DNA from: Yeosuana aquiaggeris
GTDB taxonomy: Bacteria; Bacteroidota; Bacteroidia; Flavobacteriales; Flavobacteriaceae
Length of the DNA: 64,000 nt
Assembly: GCF_044003965.1 (NCBI RefSeq)
Contig: NZ_JBAWKC010000002.1
Span: 372,001-436,000, forward strand
Reading direction: 5' to 3'
The position numbers and the translations under genes are program-made. Under the pieces are notes generated by a model that had not been told where the DNA came from, ran no database searches, and saw nothing but the letters and a program-made list of their open reading frames with translations. The first letter of the stretch is position 1, and every line of letters begins with the position of its first letter. Below are positions 41,770 through 50,999 of this stretch, piece after piece.

Positions 41770-44445
41770 ATGAAAATCATTCAAACTAAATACATGCGTT
41801 TATCTGGACTGGAACCACTAGTCCTTAATGAAAATAGCAATTTTATTAATGTTGGTGAGCGAACCAATGTTGCTGGTTCTCGTAAATTTTTACGACTTAT
41901 TAAAGAAGAAAAATTTGATGAAGCCCTCGATATAGCGAGGCATCAGGTAGATGGTGGTGCACAAATAATTGATATAAACATGGATGATGGCCTTATTGAT
42001 GGCAAAGAATCCATGGTTCGTTTTTTAAATTTAATTGCTGCAGAACCAGATATTTCCCGAGTCCCCATAATGATTGATAGTTCTAAATGGGAAATTATTG
42101 AGGCGGGCTTACAAGTAGTTCAAGGAAAATGTGTGGTTAATTCCATTTCTTTAAAGGAAGGGGAAGAAAAATTTATATGGGAAGCTAAGCAAATTAAACG
42201 GTATGGAGCAGCAGTTATTGTAATGGCGTTTGATGAGCAGGGACAAGCTGATAATTATGATAGAAGAATAGAGATAGCAAAACGCTCTTATGATATATTG
42301 GTTGGCAAAGTCAACTTTCCTTCTGAGGATATTATTTTCGATTTGAATATTTTTCCAGTGGCGACGGGTATGGAAGAGCATCGTAGAAATGCTCTTGATT
42401 TTATAGATGCTACAAGCTGGGTTCGCCAGAATTTGCCCAATGCAAGTGTGAGTGGCGGTGTGAGTAATGTGTCCTTTTCTTTCAGAGGCAATGATGGTGT
42501 TCGTGAGGCCATGCATTCTGTGTTTTTATATCATGCCATCCAGGCAGGCATGAACATGGGAATTGTTAATCCAGCACTTCTTGAAGTTTATGATGATATT
42601 CCAAAGGATCTTTTGGAAAGGGTTGAAGATGTTATTTTAGACAGACGGGAAGATGCCACAGAGCGGCTATTGGATTTTGCTGAAACCGTTAAAGGTTCTA
42701 AAGTTGAAAAAGGATTGGATTTGACATGGCGCGAAAACACGCTTCAGGAACGTATTACACATGCCTTAGTAAAAGGTGTAGATGCCTATATAATAGAAGA
42801 TGTTGAAGAGGCGAGAATGCATGCAGAAAAGCCTATTGATGTGATTGAAGGGCATTTAATGATAGGAATGAATGTGGTAGGTGATTTGTTTGGAGCGGGA
42901 AAAATGTTCTTACCTCAAGTGGTAAAATCAGCCAGAGTGATGAAAAAGGCAGTCGCTTATTTAAACCCTTTTATCGAAGCTCTAAAAGGGGATAAACATG
43001 AACCTGTTGGTAAGGTTTTAATGGCCACGGTAAAAGGAGATGTGCATGATATCGGAAAAAATATTGTAAGCGTTGTATTGGCCTGTAATAATTATGAAAT
43101 CATTGATTTAGGGGTCATGGTGCCGCCTGAAAAAATAATTGAAACGGCGAAAAAGGAACAGGTAGATATTATAGGTTTGTCGGGATTGATAACGCCTTCT
43201 TTAGATGAAATGGTCTATTTAGCCAAAGAAATGGAACGTCAACAATTCGCCATTCCATTACTTATTGGAGGCGCTACAACCTCAAAAGCACATACAGCGG
43301 TTAAGATTGATTCACAATATAAAAATGCTGTAGTTCACGTAAATGATGCCTCTAGAGCTGTAACAGTAGTGGGTGATTTATTAAATAAGAAGAGCTCTCA
43401 ATCTTATGTAGCTGCCATGAAAAAGGATTATGACGCGTTTAGAGAAAAGTTTTTAAAACGAGGCAAAACAAAAGAATATATTTCAATTCTTGAAGCCAGA
43501 AAAAGGAAGTACTATATTGATTGGAGTAAAACCACCATTAGTAAGCCAAAGGAATTAGGAGTTCAGGTGTTAAACCAAATGAGTTTGAAAGAGCTAGTGC
43601 CTTTTATCGATTGGAGCCCGTTTTTTAGGAGTTGGGATTTACATGGAAGGTATCCAGATATTTTAACCGATACAATTGTAGGGGAGCAAGCGACCCATCT
43701 GTTTGAAGATGCTCAGGCAATGATTAAAGAGATTATTGCAAAACAAGCTTTAAAGCCCAAAGCAATTTTTGGTTTATTTGAAGCCAATACCATTCATGAT
43801 GATGACATTGTCATTCAGAAAAAAGGAAAAGAAATAGCCGTATTCAGAACTTTACGGCAACAGTTAAGTAAAAGAGAGGCTCTTCCTAATATGGCTTTGG
43901 CTGATTTTGTGGCACCAAAGGATACGGGTTTAACCGATTATATGGGTGCTTTTTGCGTCGCTATTTTTGGAGCACAAGAATGGGCGACGACTTATAAAGA
44001 AAAGGAAGATGATTATAATGCGATTATGGTTCAGGCTATTGCCGATCGGTTTGCAGAGGCATTTGCTGAGTATTTACATAAACAGATAAGAACTAAACAT
44101 TGGGGTTATTCATCTGATGAAAACCTATCAAAGGAGGACTTGATAAAAGAAAGTTATAAAGGGATCAGACCAGCGCCAGGATATCCGGCATGTCCGGATC
44201 ATCTTGAAAAAGAAACTATTTGGAATCTTCTGGATGTAGAAAACAAAATTGGCGTGACGCTTACAGAAAGTTTAGCCATGTGGCCTGCAGCAGCCGTTTC
44301 AGGATATTATTTTGCAAATCCTGAAGCAAAATATTTTGGATTAGGAAAAATAACAGATGATCAAGTAGTTGATTTTGCGGTTAGAAAAGGAATTAGTAAT
44401 GATAAAGCAAGAAAATGGTTAAGCCCAAATATTGCTGAAGAATAA
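41770..44445 (+). CDS. metH: Methionine synthase, folate/B12/activation modules (MetH part 2)
   Basis: The remaining 891 residues of methionine synthase: pterin-binding barrel (~10-290; 'FINVGERTNVAGSRKFLRLI', 'VPIMIDSSKWEIIEAGL'), four-helix cap (~320-420), cobalamin domain with the B12-ligand His in 'DVHDIGKNIVSVVLACNNY' (~425-560), and SAM-binding activation domain (~570-891; 'GIRPAPGYPACPDHLEK', the R-x3-G-Y-P-A-C-P motif). All four parts are intact, and with part 1 they make a full enzyme that turns homocysteine plus methyl-folate into methionine. metF follows after 11 bases. Confidence 0.95.
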   Translation: MKIIQTKYMRLSGLEPLVLNENSNFINVGERTNVAGSRKFLRLIKEEKFDEALDIARHQVDGGAQIIDINMDDGLIDGKESMVRFLNLIAAEPDISRVPIMIDSSKWEIIEAGLQVVQGKCVVNSISLKEGEEKFIWEAKQIKRYGAAVIVMAFDEQGQADNYDRRIEIAKRSYDILVGKVNFPSEDIIFDLNIFPVATGMEEHRRNALDFIDATSWVRQNLPNASVSGGVSNVSFSFRGNDGVREAMHSVFLYHAIQAGMNMGIVNPALLEVYDDIPKDLLERVEDVILDRREDATERLLDFAETVKGSKVEKGLDLTWRENTLQERITHALVKGVDAYIIEDVEEARMHAEKPIDVIEGHLMIGMNVVGDLFGAGKMFLPQVVKSARVMKKAVAYLNPFIEALKGDKHEPVGKVLMATVKGDVHDIGKNIVSVVLACNNYEIIDLGVMVPPEKIIETAKKEQVDIIGLSGLITPSLDEMVYLAKEMERQQFAIPLLIGGATTSKAHTAVKIDSQYKNAVVHVNDASRAVTVVGDLLNKKSSQSYVAAMKKDYDAFREKFLKRGKTKEYISILEARKRKYYIDWSKTTISKPKELGVQVLNQMSLKELVPFIDWSPFFRSWDLHGRYPDILTDTIVGEQATHLFEDAQAMIKEIIAKQALKPKAIFGLFEANTIHDDDIVIQKKGKEIAVFRTLRQQLSKREALPNMALADFVAPKDTGLTDYMGAFCVAIFGAQEWATTYKEKEDDYNAIMVQAIADRFAEAFAEYLHKQIRTKHWGYSSDENLSKEDLIKESYKGIRPAPGYPACPDHLEKETIWNLLDVENKIGVTLTESLAMWPAAAVSGYYFANPEAKYFGLGKITDDQVVDFAVRKGISNDKARKWLSPNIAEE

Positions 44446-44456
44446 AAAAGAGGTTA

Positions 44457-45413
44457 ATGAAAGTCACAGAACATATAAAAAAGGCTAAAGGGAAAACATT
44501 ATTTTCTTTTGAAATTATTCCACCGCAAAAGGGTAGAAACATTCAGGAATTATATGATAATATAGAGCCACTAATGGAGTTTAAACCACCGTTTATTGAT
44601 GTAACGACTTCAAGAGAAGAATATGTCTATATTGATAAAGGGCAGGGCCTTTTAGACAGAAAAATCACCCGTATGCGCCCCGGTACGGTGGGTATTTGCG
44701 CAGCCATAAAGCATAAATATAATGTGGATACAATTCCACATGTGTTATGCGGTGGTTTTACCAAAGAGGAAACAGAATATCTTTTAGTAGATTGTCATTA
44801 TTTAGGAATTGATAACGTCATGGCCTTACGTGGAGATGCTATGAAGCATCAACAGTATTTTGAAGCTGCTGAAGGCGGGCATACGTATGCCGCAGAGCTG
44901 GTACATCAAATGAGTGATTTAAATAAAGGCAAATATCTGCATGAGGTTGTAGAGTCTGATTATAAAACCAATTTTTGTATCGGAGTGGCCGGTTATCCGG
45001 AAAAGCATTTGGAGGCCCCATCCTTAAACACCGATTTAAAACGTCTTAAGGAGAAGGTGGATGCGGGCGCTAATTATGTAGTCACACAAATGTTTTTTGA
45101 TAATGACAAATATTTTGAATTTGTTGAAAAAGCCAAACAGGCAGGAATCAATGTGCCAATAATTCCAGGAATAAAACCTATTGCCGTTAAACGTCATTTA
45201 CAATTACTACCACAAGTTTTTAAAATTGATATTCCTGAGACCCTGATTCATGAAGTGGAAAAATGCAAAGACAATCATCAGGTACGTCAAGTAGGTGTTG
45301 AATGGGCTATTAAACAATCTCAAGAGTTGTTAAAGGCTGGAGTTCCTGTGCTGCATTACTATTCCATGGGGAAAAGCGATAATATAAAAGCCATAGCCTC
45401 ACAGATATTTTAA
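44457..45413 (+). CDS. metF: Methylenetetrahydrofolate reductase
   Basis: FAD-dependent production of 5-methyl-THF, the methyl donor for MetH. TIM-barrel motifs: 'SFEIIPPQKG' (catalytic Glu, residues ~17-26), 'FIDVTTSREEY' , 'GVAGYPEKH' and 'VVTQMFFDNDKYFEF' with 'IIPGIKPI'. A 318-residue protein without the SAM-regulated extension of eukaryotic forms. Last gene of the metH unit, ending 5 bases before a strong hairpin. Confidence 0.95.
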   Translation: MKVTEHIKKAKGKTLFSFEIIPPQKGRNIQELYDNIEPLMEFKPPFIDVTTSREEYVYIDKGQGLLDRKITRMRPGTVGICAAIKHKYNVDTIPHVLCGGFTKEETEYLLVDCHYLGIDNVMALRGDAMKHQQYFEAAEGGHTYAAELVHQMSDLNKGKYLHEVVESDYKTNFCIGVAGYPEKHLEAPSLNTDLKRLKEKVDAGANYVVTQMFFDNDKYFEFVEKAKQAGINVPIIPGIKPIAVKRHLQLLPQVFKIDIPETLIHEVEKCKDNHQVRQVGVEWAIKQSQELLKAGVPVLHYYSMGKSDNIKAIASQIF

Positions 45414-45417
45414 TAAA

Positions 45418-45443
45418 AAAGCGCATTTAAAAAAATGCGCTTT
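45418..45443. terminator. Terminator between metF and the convergent lipoprotein gene
   Basis: Perfect 11-base stem AAAGCGCATTT/AAATGCGCTTT with a 4-base A loop. A-rich on the left and T-rich on the right arm, so it can work in both directions. Confidence 0.8.
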
Positions 45444-45509
45444 GACTAATTCAAAAAAATATTTAAAATTTAAAATGGTTGGTTAGGTTTTTTGAATATA
45501 TTTTTCAAA

Positions 45510-46211
45510 TTATTCCAGGCTTATTTTAAATCCTTTAGTGGCGTTACCTTTTATACTTATAGTTTTATAAATTGTTGCTTCACTACAACCTATTTGTTCA
45601 AAAGTATCCCAATCAATAATAGCTTCAGCATCGCTAACTCTGCAGTGACCATTTGCTGATGTAGCTGAACTACTCTCTCCGGTTGGGGTATAGAACGTGA
45701 ATATTAAACCAGGTTCAGGTTCCCAAACTTCAACGATATATTCACTTATAAAACTATAATTAAAACTACCACGGGGGGCATCAACACAATCACTGGATAA
45801 TCCAGACCATGTGCTAAAATCCAGAGTAAAAGCATCAGGACTATTAGTATGGACAGAGAATTTTGCTTTTCCATTTGGTAGTTTCTCAATCGTTCCTGTA
45901 CCTCCTATTACCATAAAGCTTGAAAAGTCTGAAGCAATGGCTCCAAAGCCTACGTTGTATCCGTCAGACAGTATCATTAAACCTTGATTACCTGCTTTTA
46001 CTGTTGTTGCGTTTTTTAAATTTAGCTGTGAATTTTTATTATTTAGATAATCTTTAAATTTATCATTTTTTAAAAGCTTACTCATAGAGCTTGATAATGA
46101 AACTTGAGCTTCTAAACTTGTGATTGATTCTTGAGATTTTATAACCTCTTCGGTGGAACAGCTAAAACTTAATAAAGCTAAACCTAGGATAATTAATACT
46201 TGTTTTTTCAT
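45510..46211 (-). CDS. Uncharacterised lipoprotein, 233 aa
   Basis: No family is recognised. A lipoprotein signal is clear (lipobox SFSC, Cys at about residue 18), followed by a low-complexity Ser/Lys/Asn-rich stretch (~20-75) and a predicted beta-rich body with two conserved-looking cysteine pairs ('SSDCVDAPRGSF', 'NGHCRVSD', 'QIGCSEA'). 'GTGTIEKLPNGKAKFSVHTN' suggests strand-turn repeats. It is a single minus-strand gene ending convergent with metF; the metF terminator may end it too. Probably an outer-surface or periplasmic anchored protein of unknown role. Confidence 0.75.
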   Translation of the reverse strand: MKKQVLIILGLALLSFSCSTEEVIKSQESITSLEAQVSLSSSMSKLLKNDKFKDYLNNKNSQLNLKNATTVKAGNQGLMILSDGYNVGFGAIASDFSSFMVIGGTGTIEKLPNGKAKFSVHTNSPDAFTLDFSTWSGLSSDCVDAPRGSFNYSFISEYIVEVWEPEPGLIFTFYTPTGESSSATSANGHCRVSDAEAIIDWDTFEQIGCSEATIYKTISIKGNATKGFKISLE

Positions 46212-46440
46212 TATGGATTAAATTTTTAATTAGTGTTTTTCAACTAGTTGGTTTTACATGATTCAATATTAGTTCAAGTTAGTTCTACATACAAGGCATT
46301 TTTATTAAGTGACCATTCATTGATTATTCGGTTTATTTAAAGGTTTATTGTCTTGACTTACGTCCGGTAAATCAGTTCGTTGTAAAATTTTAGTATTTCA
46401 ATATTTTTTAAAGTATTATTGTATAGATAATAGTATTAAT

Positions 46441-46809
46441 ATGGATACAAAATGGACTGATAGCACCATTATAGATCTTCAAAATGTTATCAATATTTCA
46501 AGAGAGGATCCTGAACGGGTTTTGAAGTATTTGACTCAGTTTAAAGAATTGATACCTGAACGTATGGCTCATTTAAAAGAGAGTTTGCTAAAGGGTGATA
46601 GAAGGATGATGCGGCAGATACTTCATAAAATGAGTCCGCAATTACAATTTTTTGGCATCAAGAATATCACAACACCTATTCAACGTATGGAATTTGAATA
46701 TCAAACCATGCCAGTTATGGAATTGGAACAATTAGTGAACAATATTATTGCTAAATTAGATGCGGCAGTTAATGAAGTGTCTAAAATAATTAATTCAAAC
46801 TTTGAATAG
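46441..46809 (+). CDS. Stand-alone histidine phosphotransfer (Hpt) domain protein
   Basis: A 122-residue, all-helical protein. The phospho-accepting His is probably H62 in 'RQILHKMSPQLQFFGI', which matches the H-K-M/L-x-P/G-x-x-x-x-F-G pattern of Hpt domains. Its neighbours are a LytTR response regulator, which it overlaps by 8 bases, and a hybrid kinase that has no Hpt domain of its own. It should therefore carry phosphate from the kinase receiver to the response regulator (inference). Confidence 0.75.
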   Translation: MDTKWTDSTIIDLQNVINISREDPERVLKYLTQFKELIPERMAHLKESLLKGDRRMMRQILHKMSPQLQFFGIKNITTPIQRMEFEYQTMPVMELEQLVNNIIAKLDAAVNEVSKIINSNFE

Positions 46810-47572
46810 TTTCTCTCAATCAATTAAAAACATTAAATGTCTTATTATTGATGATGATCCTTTTATCCAGGACTTGCTTCAAGATAAGCTGAGCATCTGT
46901 TTTCCTGAGATTCAAATTTTAGGGATAGCCAGTTCCGGTAAGGAAGGTGTTGAAAGTATAAGGTCATTACAACCAGATCTTGTTTTTTTAGATGTAGAAA
47001 TGAGCGACATGACAGGGTTTGAAATGCTGGGTCAACTTGAAAGCATTAATTTCAAAACCATTTTTATTACCTCTTATAACCATTATGCCATAAAGGCCAT
47101 ACGGTTTAATGCCTTGGATTATTTATTAAAACCGTTTGATCTTGAAGAATTAAAAGAAGCTATTAAACGCTATAAAAAATATTCAAATCATAAGAGTGAT
47201 ATCGACAATATCCCTATGGCCTTGTCCAATTTGCGTTCTGAAGACATACCCGATCAAATATTAACTTTGAAAACACAACAAGGTATGTTGCAACTTAAAT
47301 TAAAACACATTATATATGTTGAAGGCGATGGTAATTATAGCATCATTCATCTAAACAAAGAGCGAAAGGAATTGGTTTCAAAGACCTTGAGTGATTTGGA
47401 GGATTTATTGGAAAACAAAGGGTTTTTTAGGTGCCATAAATCTTATTTAGTTAATAAATATCATATAATTACTAAGCCAAAACAATTTTCTCTGACATTA
47501 ACCAATAACCTCACCCTTCCTATATCTAGAAGAAGGAAAGAACAATTTAAGAACTGGTTCAATTCCAAATAG
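46802..47572 (+). CDS. LytTR-family response regulator
   Basis: A 256-residue regulator: receiver domain (~12-130) with acidic pocket 'IIDDDP', phospho-acceptor D64 in 'LVFLDVEMSDMTG' and K in 'LLKPFDLEELKEA'; then a LytTR DNA-binding domain (~155-255; 'IYVEGDGNYSIIHL', 'FFRCHKSYLVNKYHI', 'PISRRRKEQF'). The only reasonable start is a TTG at 46802, 8 bases inside the Hpt gene; there is no ATG before the receiver core. It ends immediately before the hybrid kinase ATG, so the three genes are co-translated. Confidence 0.88.
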   Translation: MNSFSQSIKNIKCLIIDDDPFIQDLLQDKLSICFPEIQILGIASSGKEGVESIRSLQPDLVFLDVEMSDMTGFEMLGQLESINFKTIFITSYNHYAIKAIRFNALDYLLKPFDLEELKEAIKRYKKYSNHKSDIDNIPMALSNLRSEDIPDQILTLKTQQGMLQLKLKHIIYVEGDGNYSIIHLNKERKELVSKTLSDLEDLLENKGFFRCHKSYLVNKYHIITKPKQFSLTLTNNLTLPISRRRKEQFKNWFNSK

Positions 47573-49831
47573 ATGAAAAAGTTAATTCTAGGCATCTTCT
47601 TTGTTTGGTTTTCTTTTGTGTTTTCTCAAACGCCAAAGGACTCTATTTCTGTGCTAGCTCCCAAAGAAGACAATTTATTGAGAATAAGCGCCTGGGAAAA
47701 ACAACTTGAACAAGCAAGAGCAAGGGGTGACATCTATACACAAATGAAAGTTTTGATGGATATGATTTATCTTAAAGTTAACAATTTGGCCGACACCACT
47801 ACCTCATATGAAGATGCCTTAGAGTTGGAAAAACTGGTTAATGAACATCCCAGTAATAGAGCCGTGAGCCTCATTGAAGCACCCCTGAATATGTTTTTGG
47901 GATTTCTTATAAGAGACCAAAATAGACTCGAAGAAAGTATTAGTTATTTTGAGAAAGGAGTATCATTAGCAAAAAAACATGGGCAAAAGGAATTTTTTAA
48001 AGATGCTAATGTAGCATTATCTAATGTATTTAATAGATTACAAAAGAAAGAAAAAGCATTGGCATTAATTAACGATTTAATTACAAAAGCGCTTAATGAA
48101 AAGGATTCCACCTTGTTAACAAGAGCGTATGAAGCAAAATCTGGATATTTTTTCGATAACAAATTAATTGATTCTTCACTGTATTATGCTAAAAAAAGTA
48201 TTGATAATAATGCACCCTATAATCAGCAATCCTTTCGTTTGTATCGAATTGCTGAATGTTATTCAATGCTTGAAACCTATAACGATTCTGTTATTTATTA
48301 TGGTGAAAAGGCTCTTGAGATTGCTGAATATTCACAGAACGACAGAGAGCAAAAATATGCTCATGGTTTATTAAAAGATATTTATGGTAAAGTTGGTAAA
48401 TATGAAGAAGCATTCCATCACTTTAGTAAGTTTTACAGTTTTGAACAGGAGCAACTCTCATTTAATAATGCGTTAAAAATTGGGCAATCTAATATTGAAC
48501 TTGAAAAAGAACGTGCCCAATTACAACAGGCTTTAACATATCAAAAACTATCAAACCAAAAAATCATCCTTTGGTCAGTTTTGGGAATTTTATCTATTTT
48601 GGTTATAGCTATAATTTATATATCAAATCGATTGAAACTAATAAAAAAACAGAACAAAATTATAGCCCAGGAAAAACTTCGTGCCGAGCAATCTGAACGT
48701 TATAAAGAACAGTTTCTCGCTAACATGAGCCATGAAATCCGTACACCAATGCATGCTATTTCTGGTATGCTAAACTCATTACGTCGGCAACCACATCCAG
48801 AATCACAGAATGATTTTCTTAATGTTATGAAAATCAGTGCTGATAATCTTCTGGTGCTGCTTAATGATGTGCTCGACATGTCGAAAATAGAATCAGGCAA
48901 TTTGGATATTGAGCAGGTTAATATGAATGCAAAGGTATCTCTTGAGCAGGTTGTTGCAGTTTGTAAGTATAAAGCAGAGGAAAAGGGACTGGAACTAAAA
49001 ATGAATATTAGCCCTGATTTTCCAGATACTATTATTGGTGATCCAGACAGGTTACATCAAATATTAATGAATTTGTTGAGTAATGCTATAAAATTTACTG
49101 AAAAGGGATATGTTGAGATCAACCTGTCACAAAAGGATGATAATTTAAGATTTACAATAAAAGATACCGGCATAGGTATATCAAGCAATCAAAAGGAACT
49201 CATATTTGATTCATTTAAACAAGGAAAAAGCAAATCAAAAGGAAAGTTTGGTGGTACGGGGCTGGGACTTACTATTAGTAAGCAACTTATTGAATTACAA
49301 GGAGGTGAAATTTGGGTGGAAAGTGAGGAAGATAAAGGCAGTATATTTTATATTGAATTGCCTTTAATAGTTGGTGAGAAAACCGAGGCCACTCAGAAAT
49401 TGGTAGGCGAGTCTGAGTTGAAATCCTTGGGAAATGCATTAAAAGGATTGAGGGTTCTTGTTGCGGAAGACAATGAGTTTAATATCATGGTTATAAAAGA
49501 TGATCTCACTTGGTATATTCCTGAAGTAAAAATAACCTTTGTTGAAAATGGAAAATTAGCTTTTGAGACCTTTAAAAAGTTCGATTTTGATATCATTTTA
49601 ATGGATGTTCAGATGCCGGAGATGAATGGTTATAAAGCTACCAGAAAAATTAGGAAGTTTGAGAAAGACAATAACATTATAAAGCCAATAGCAATTGTGG
49701 CAATGACAGCAAGTTTGCTTAAAAATCAAATAGATAAATGTTATGACGCCGGCATGGATGCTTATATTCCTAAACCCTACAAAGCAGAAGATTTTATGAA
49801 CACTTTAATTAAGGTGACCCAAGGCTTATAA
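47573..49831 (+). CDS. TPR-containing hybrid sensor histidine kinase / response regulator
   Basis: A 752-residue membrane sensor: signal peptide (~1-18), periplasmic TPR-like repeats (~30-325), one membrane segment (~331-351), HisKA with H387 in 'NMSHEIRTPMHAI', HATPase_c (N-box 'LMNLLSNAIKFTEKG', G1 'DTGIGI', G2 'GGTGLGL'; ~500-605), and a C-terminal receiver with D678 in 'IILMDVQMPEMNGYKATRK' and Lys in 'YIPKPY'. Several flavobacterial sensors share this TPR-HK layout. The phosphate would flow H387 to D678 to the Hpt protein to the LytTR regulator encoded just upstream. The signal is unknown. Confidence 0.9.
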   Translation: MKKLILGIFFVWFSFVFSQTPKDSISVLAPKEDNLLRISAWEKQLEQARARGDIYTQMKVLMDMIYLKVNNLADTTTSYEDALELEKLVNEHPSNRAVSLIEAPLNMFLGFLIRDQNRLEESISYFEKGVSLAKKHGQKEFFKDANVALSNVFNRLQKKEKALALINDLITKALNEKDSTLLTRAYEAKSGYFFDNKLIDSSLYYAKKSIDNNAPYNQQSFRLYRIAECYSMLETYNDSVIYYGEKALEIAEYSQNDREQKYAHGLLKDIYGKVGKYEEAFHHFSKFYSFEQEQLSFNNALKIGQSNIELEKERAQLQQALTYQKLSNQKIILWSVLGILSILVIAIIYISNRLKLIKKQNKIIAQEKLRAEQSERYKEQFLANMSHEIRTPMHAISGMLNSLRRQPHPESQNDFLNVMKISADNLLVLLNDVLDMSKIESGNLDIEQVNMNAKVSLEQVVAVCKYKAEEKGLELKMNISPDFPDTIIGDPDRLHQILMNLLSNAIKFTEKGYVEINLSQKDDNLRFTIKDTGIGISSNQKELIFDSFKQGKSKSKGKFGGTGLGLTISKQLIELQGGEIWVESEEDKGSIFYIELPLIVGEKTEATQKLVGESELKSLGNALKGLRVLVAEDNEFNIMVIKDDLTWYIPEVKITFVENGKLAFETFKKFDFDIILMDVQMPEMNGYKATRKIRKFEKDNNIIKPIAIVAMTASLLKNQIDKCYDAGMDAYIPKPYKAEDFMNTLIKVTQGL

Positions 49832-49870
49832 TTTAAAAGATTTTACATCCACTTATATTTATTATTCTTT

Positions 49871-49878
49871 TATTTTTG
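49871..49878 (+). promoter_or_regulatory. -7 box before the PagL-like gene
   Basis: TATTTTTG (then CTGG), an exact TAnnTTTG match, 21 bases before the ATG at 49899. No TTG at proper distance; medium-low support. Confidence 0.4.
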
Positions 49879-49898
49879 CTGGCTAAGCCAACTATTTA

Positions 49899-50999
49899 AT
49901 GAGGTTATTATGCGTCCTATTTTTTTGTTTGTTATTTGGGATCTCTTTTTCTCAAGAAAAACGGCACACTTCCTATTTTGATGTTAATTATTTTAAAGGA
50001 AATATTGCTTTACACAGCAAAGACGTCCTTCACTTAATAACAGGACATCCGGAAGGGATTCTTCTTAGTTATAACAGAAAAACTTTTGGTTATAATGAAT
50101 GGGAAAAACGATTTAACTACCCAGATTATGGAGTTTCTTTTGCTTATCAGAACTTCAAAAATGATGTTTTAGGAAACAACTATTCTTTATACGGACATTA
50201 TAATTTTTATTTTCTAAAAAGAAATCTAATGTTCCGTATTGGTCAGGGATTAGCATTAACTACTAACCCATATAACAGAGAAACTAACTACCGAAATAAT
50301 GCCTTCGGTTCTAAAATTTTAAGCGCTACCTGTGTCATGCTTAATTATAAAAAGGAACATCTTTTTGATCGCTTTGGTTTGCAGGCGGGTTTTTCACTTT
50401 TACATTATTCAAATGCCAATGTAAAAGCACCAAATACCAGTATTAATTCTGTAACACTTAATTTAGGAGTTACCTATAATTTGGATGAAGAGGATCCAGA
50501 ATATATAGTATTAGATAGCTCAGAAATTCATAAAAAAATCAAAGAACCTATTAAATATAATATTGTTTTTAGAAGTGGTTTCAATGAGAGTGATGTGGTT
50601 GGTAGTGGTCAGTTTCCATTCTATATTGTTTCTGCTTATATGGATAAACGTATTAACAGAAAAAGTGCTTTTCAGTTTGGTGCTGATGTCTTCTTTTCTA
50701 ATTTTTTAAAGGAATATATCTATTATAGATCTGTCTCTTTTGTAGAAGACCCAACTTCTGGAGATGAAGATTATAAGCGCGTTGGTTTATTTGTTGGTCA
50801 TGAACTCTTTATTAATAGGATGTCATTAGTAACTCAGTTAGGGTATTATGTATATTACCCCTTTGATTTTGAAGGAAGAATCTATAACAGAATTGGTTTA
50901 AAATACTATTTTAGAAAGAAATGGTTTGGAGTGGTAGGTTTAAAAGCCCATGCGGCAAAGGCAGAGACAGTTGAATTTGGTTTTGGTGTTAGATTATGA
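49899..50999 (+). CDS. PagL-like acyloxyacyl hydrolase (outer-membrane lipid A deacylase family)
   Basis: A 366-residue outer-membrane protein with a signal peptide ('LLCVLFFCLLFGISFSQ') and alternating beta strands rich in aromatic residues. The stretch 'FSLLHYSNANVKAPNTSINS' fits the PagL active site pattern H-x-S-N...P-N with catalytic His-Ser. It is longer than PagL (~170 residues) and has a second barrel-like half (~200-366), as in the Bacteroidota acyloxyacyl hydrolase group. Role would be trimming of lipid A or related lipids, but this is inferred from similarity only. Stop overlaps the next gene by 4 bases (ATGA). Confidence 0.72.
   Translation: MRLLCVLFFCLLFGISFSQEKRHTSYFDVNYFKGNIALHSKDVLHLITGHPEGILLSYNRKTFGYNEWEKRFNYPDYGVSFAYQNFKNDVLGNNYSLYGHYNFYFLKRNLMFRIGQGLALTTNPYNRETNYRNNAFGSKILSATCVMLNYKKEHLFDRFGLQAGFSLLHYSNANVKAPNTSINSVTLNLGVTYNLDEEDPEYIVLDSSEIHKKIKEPIKYNIVFRSGFNESDVVGSGQFPFYIVSAYMDKRINRKSAFQFGADVFFSNFLKEYIYYRSVSFVEDPTSGDEDYKRVGLFVGHELFINRMSLVTQLGYYVYYPFDFEGRIYNRIGLKYYFRKKWFGVVGLKAHAAKAETVEFGFGVRL

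Noticed and set aside
42151..42516. 121-residue minus-strand frame inside metH
   Set aside because: It lies fully within the well-supported B12/folate part of metH and has no domain; a shadow of the real reading frame. The same applies to the other long antisense frames (e.g. 9599-9898, 27645-27956, 62079-62429).
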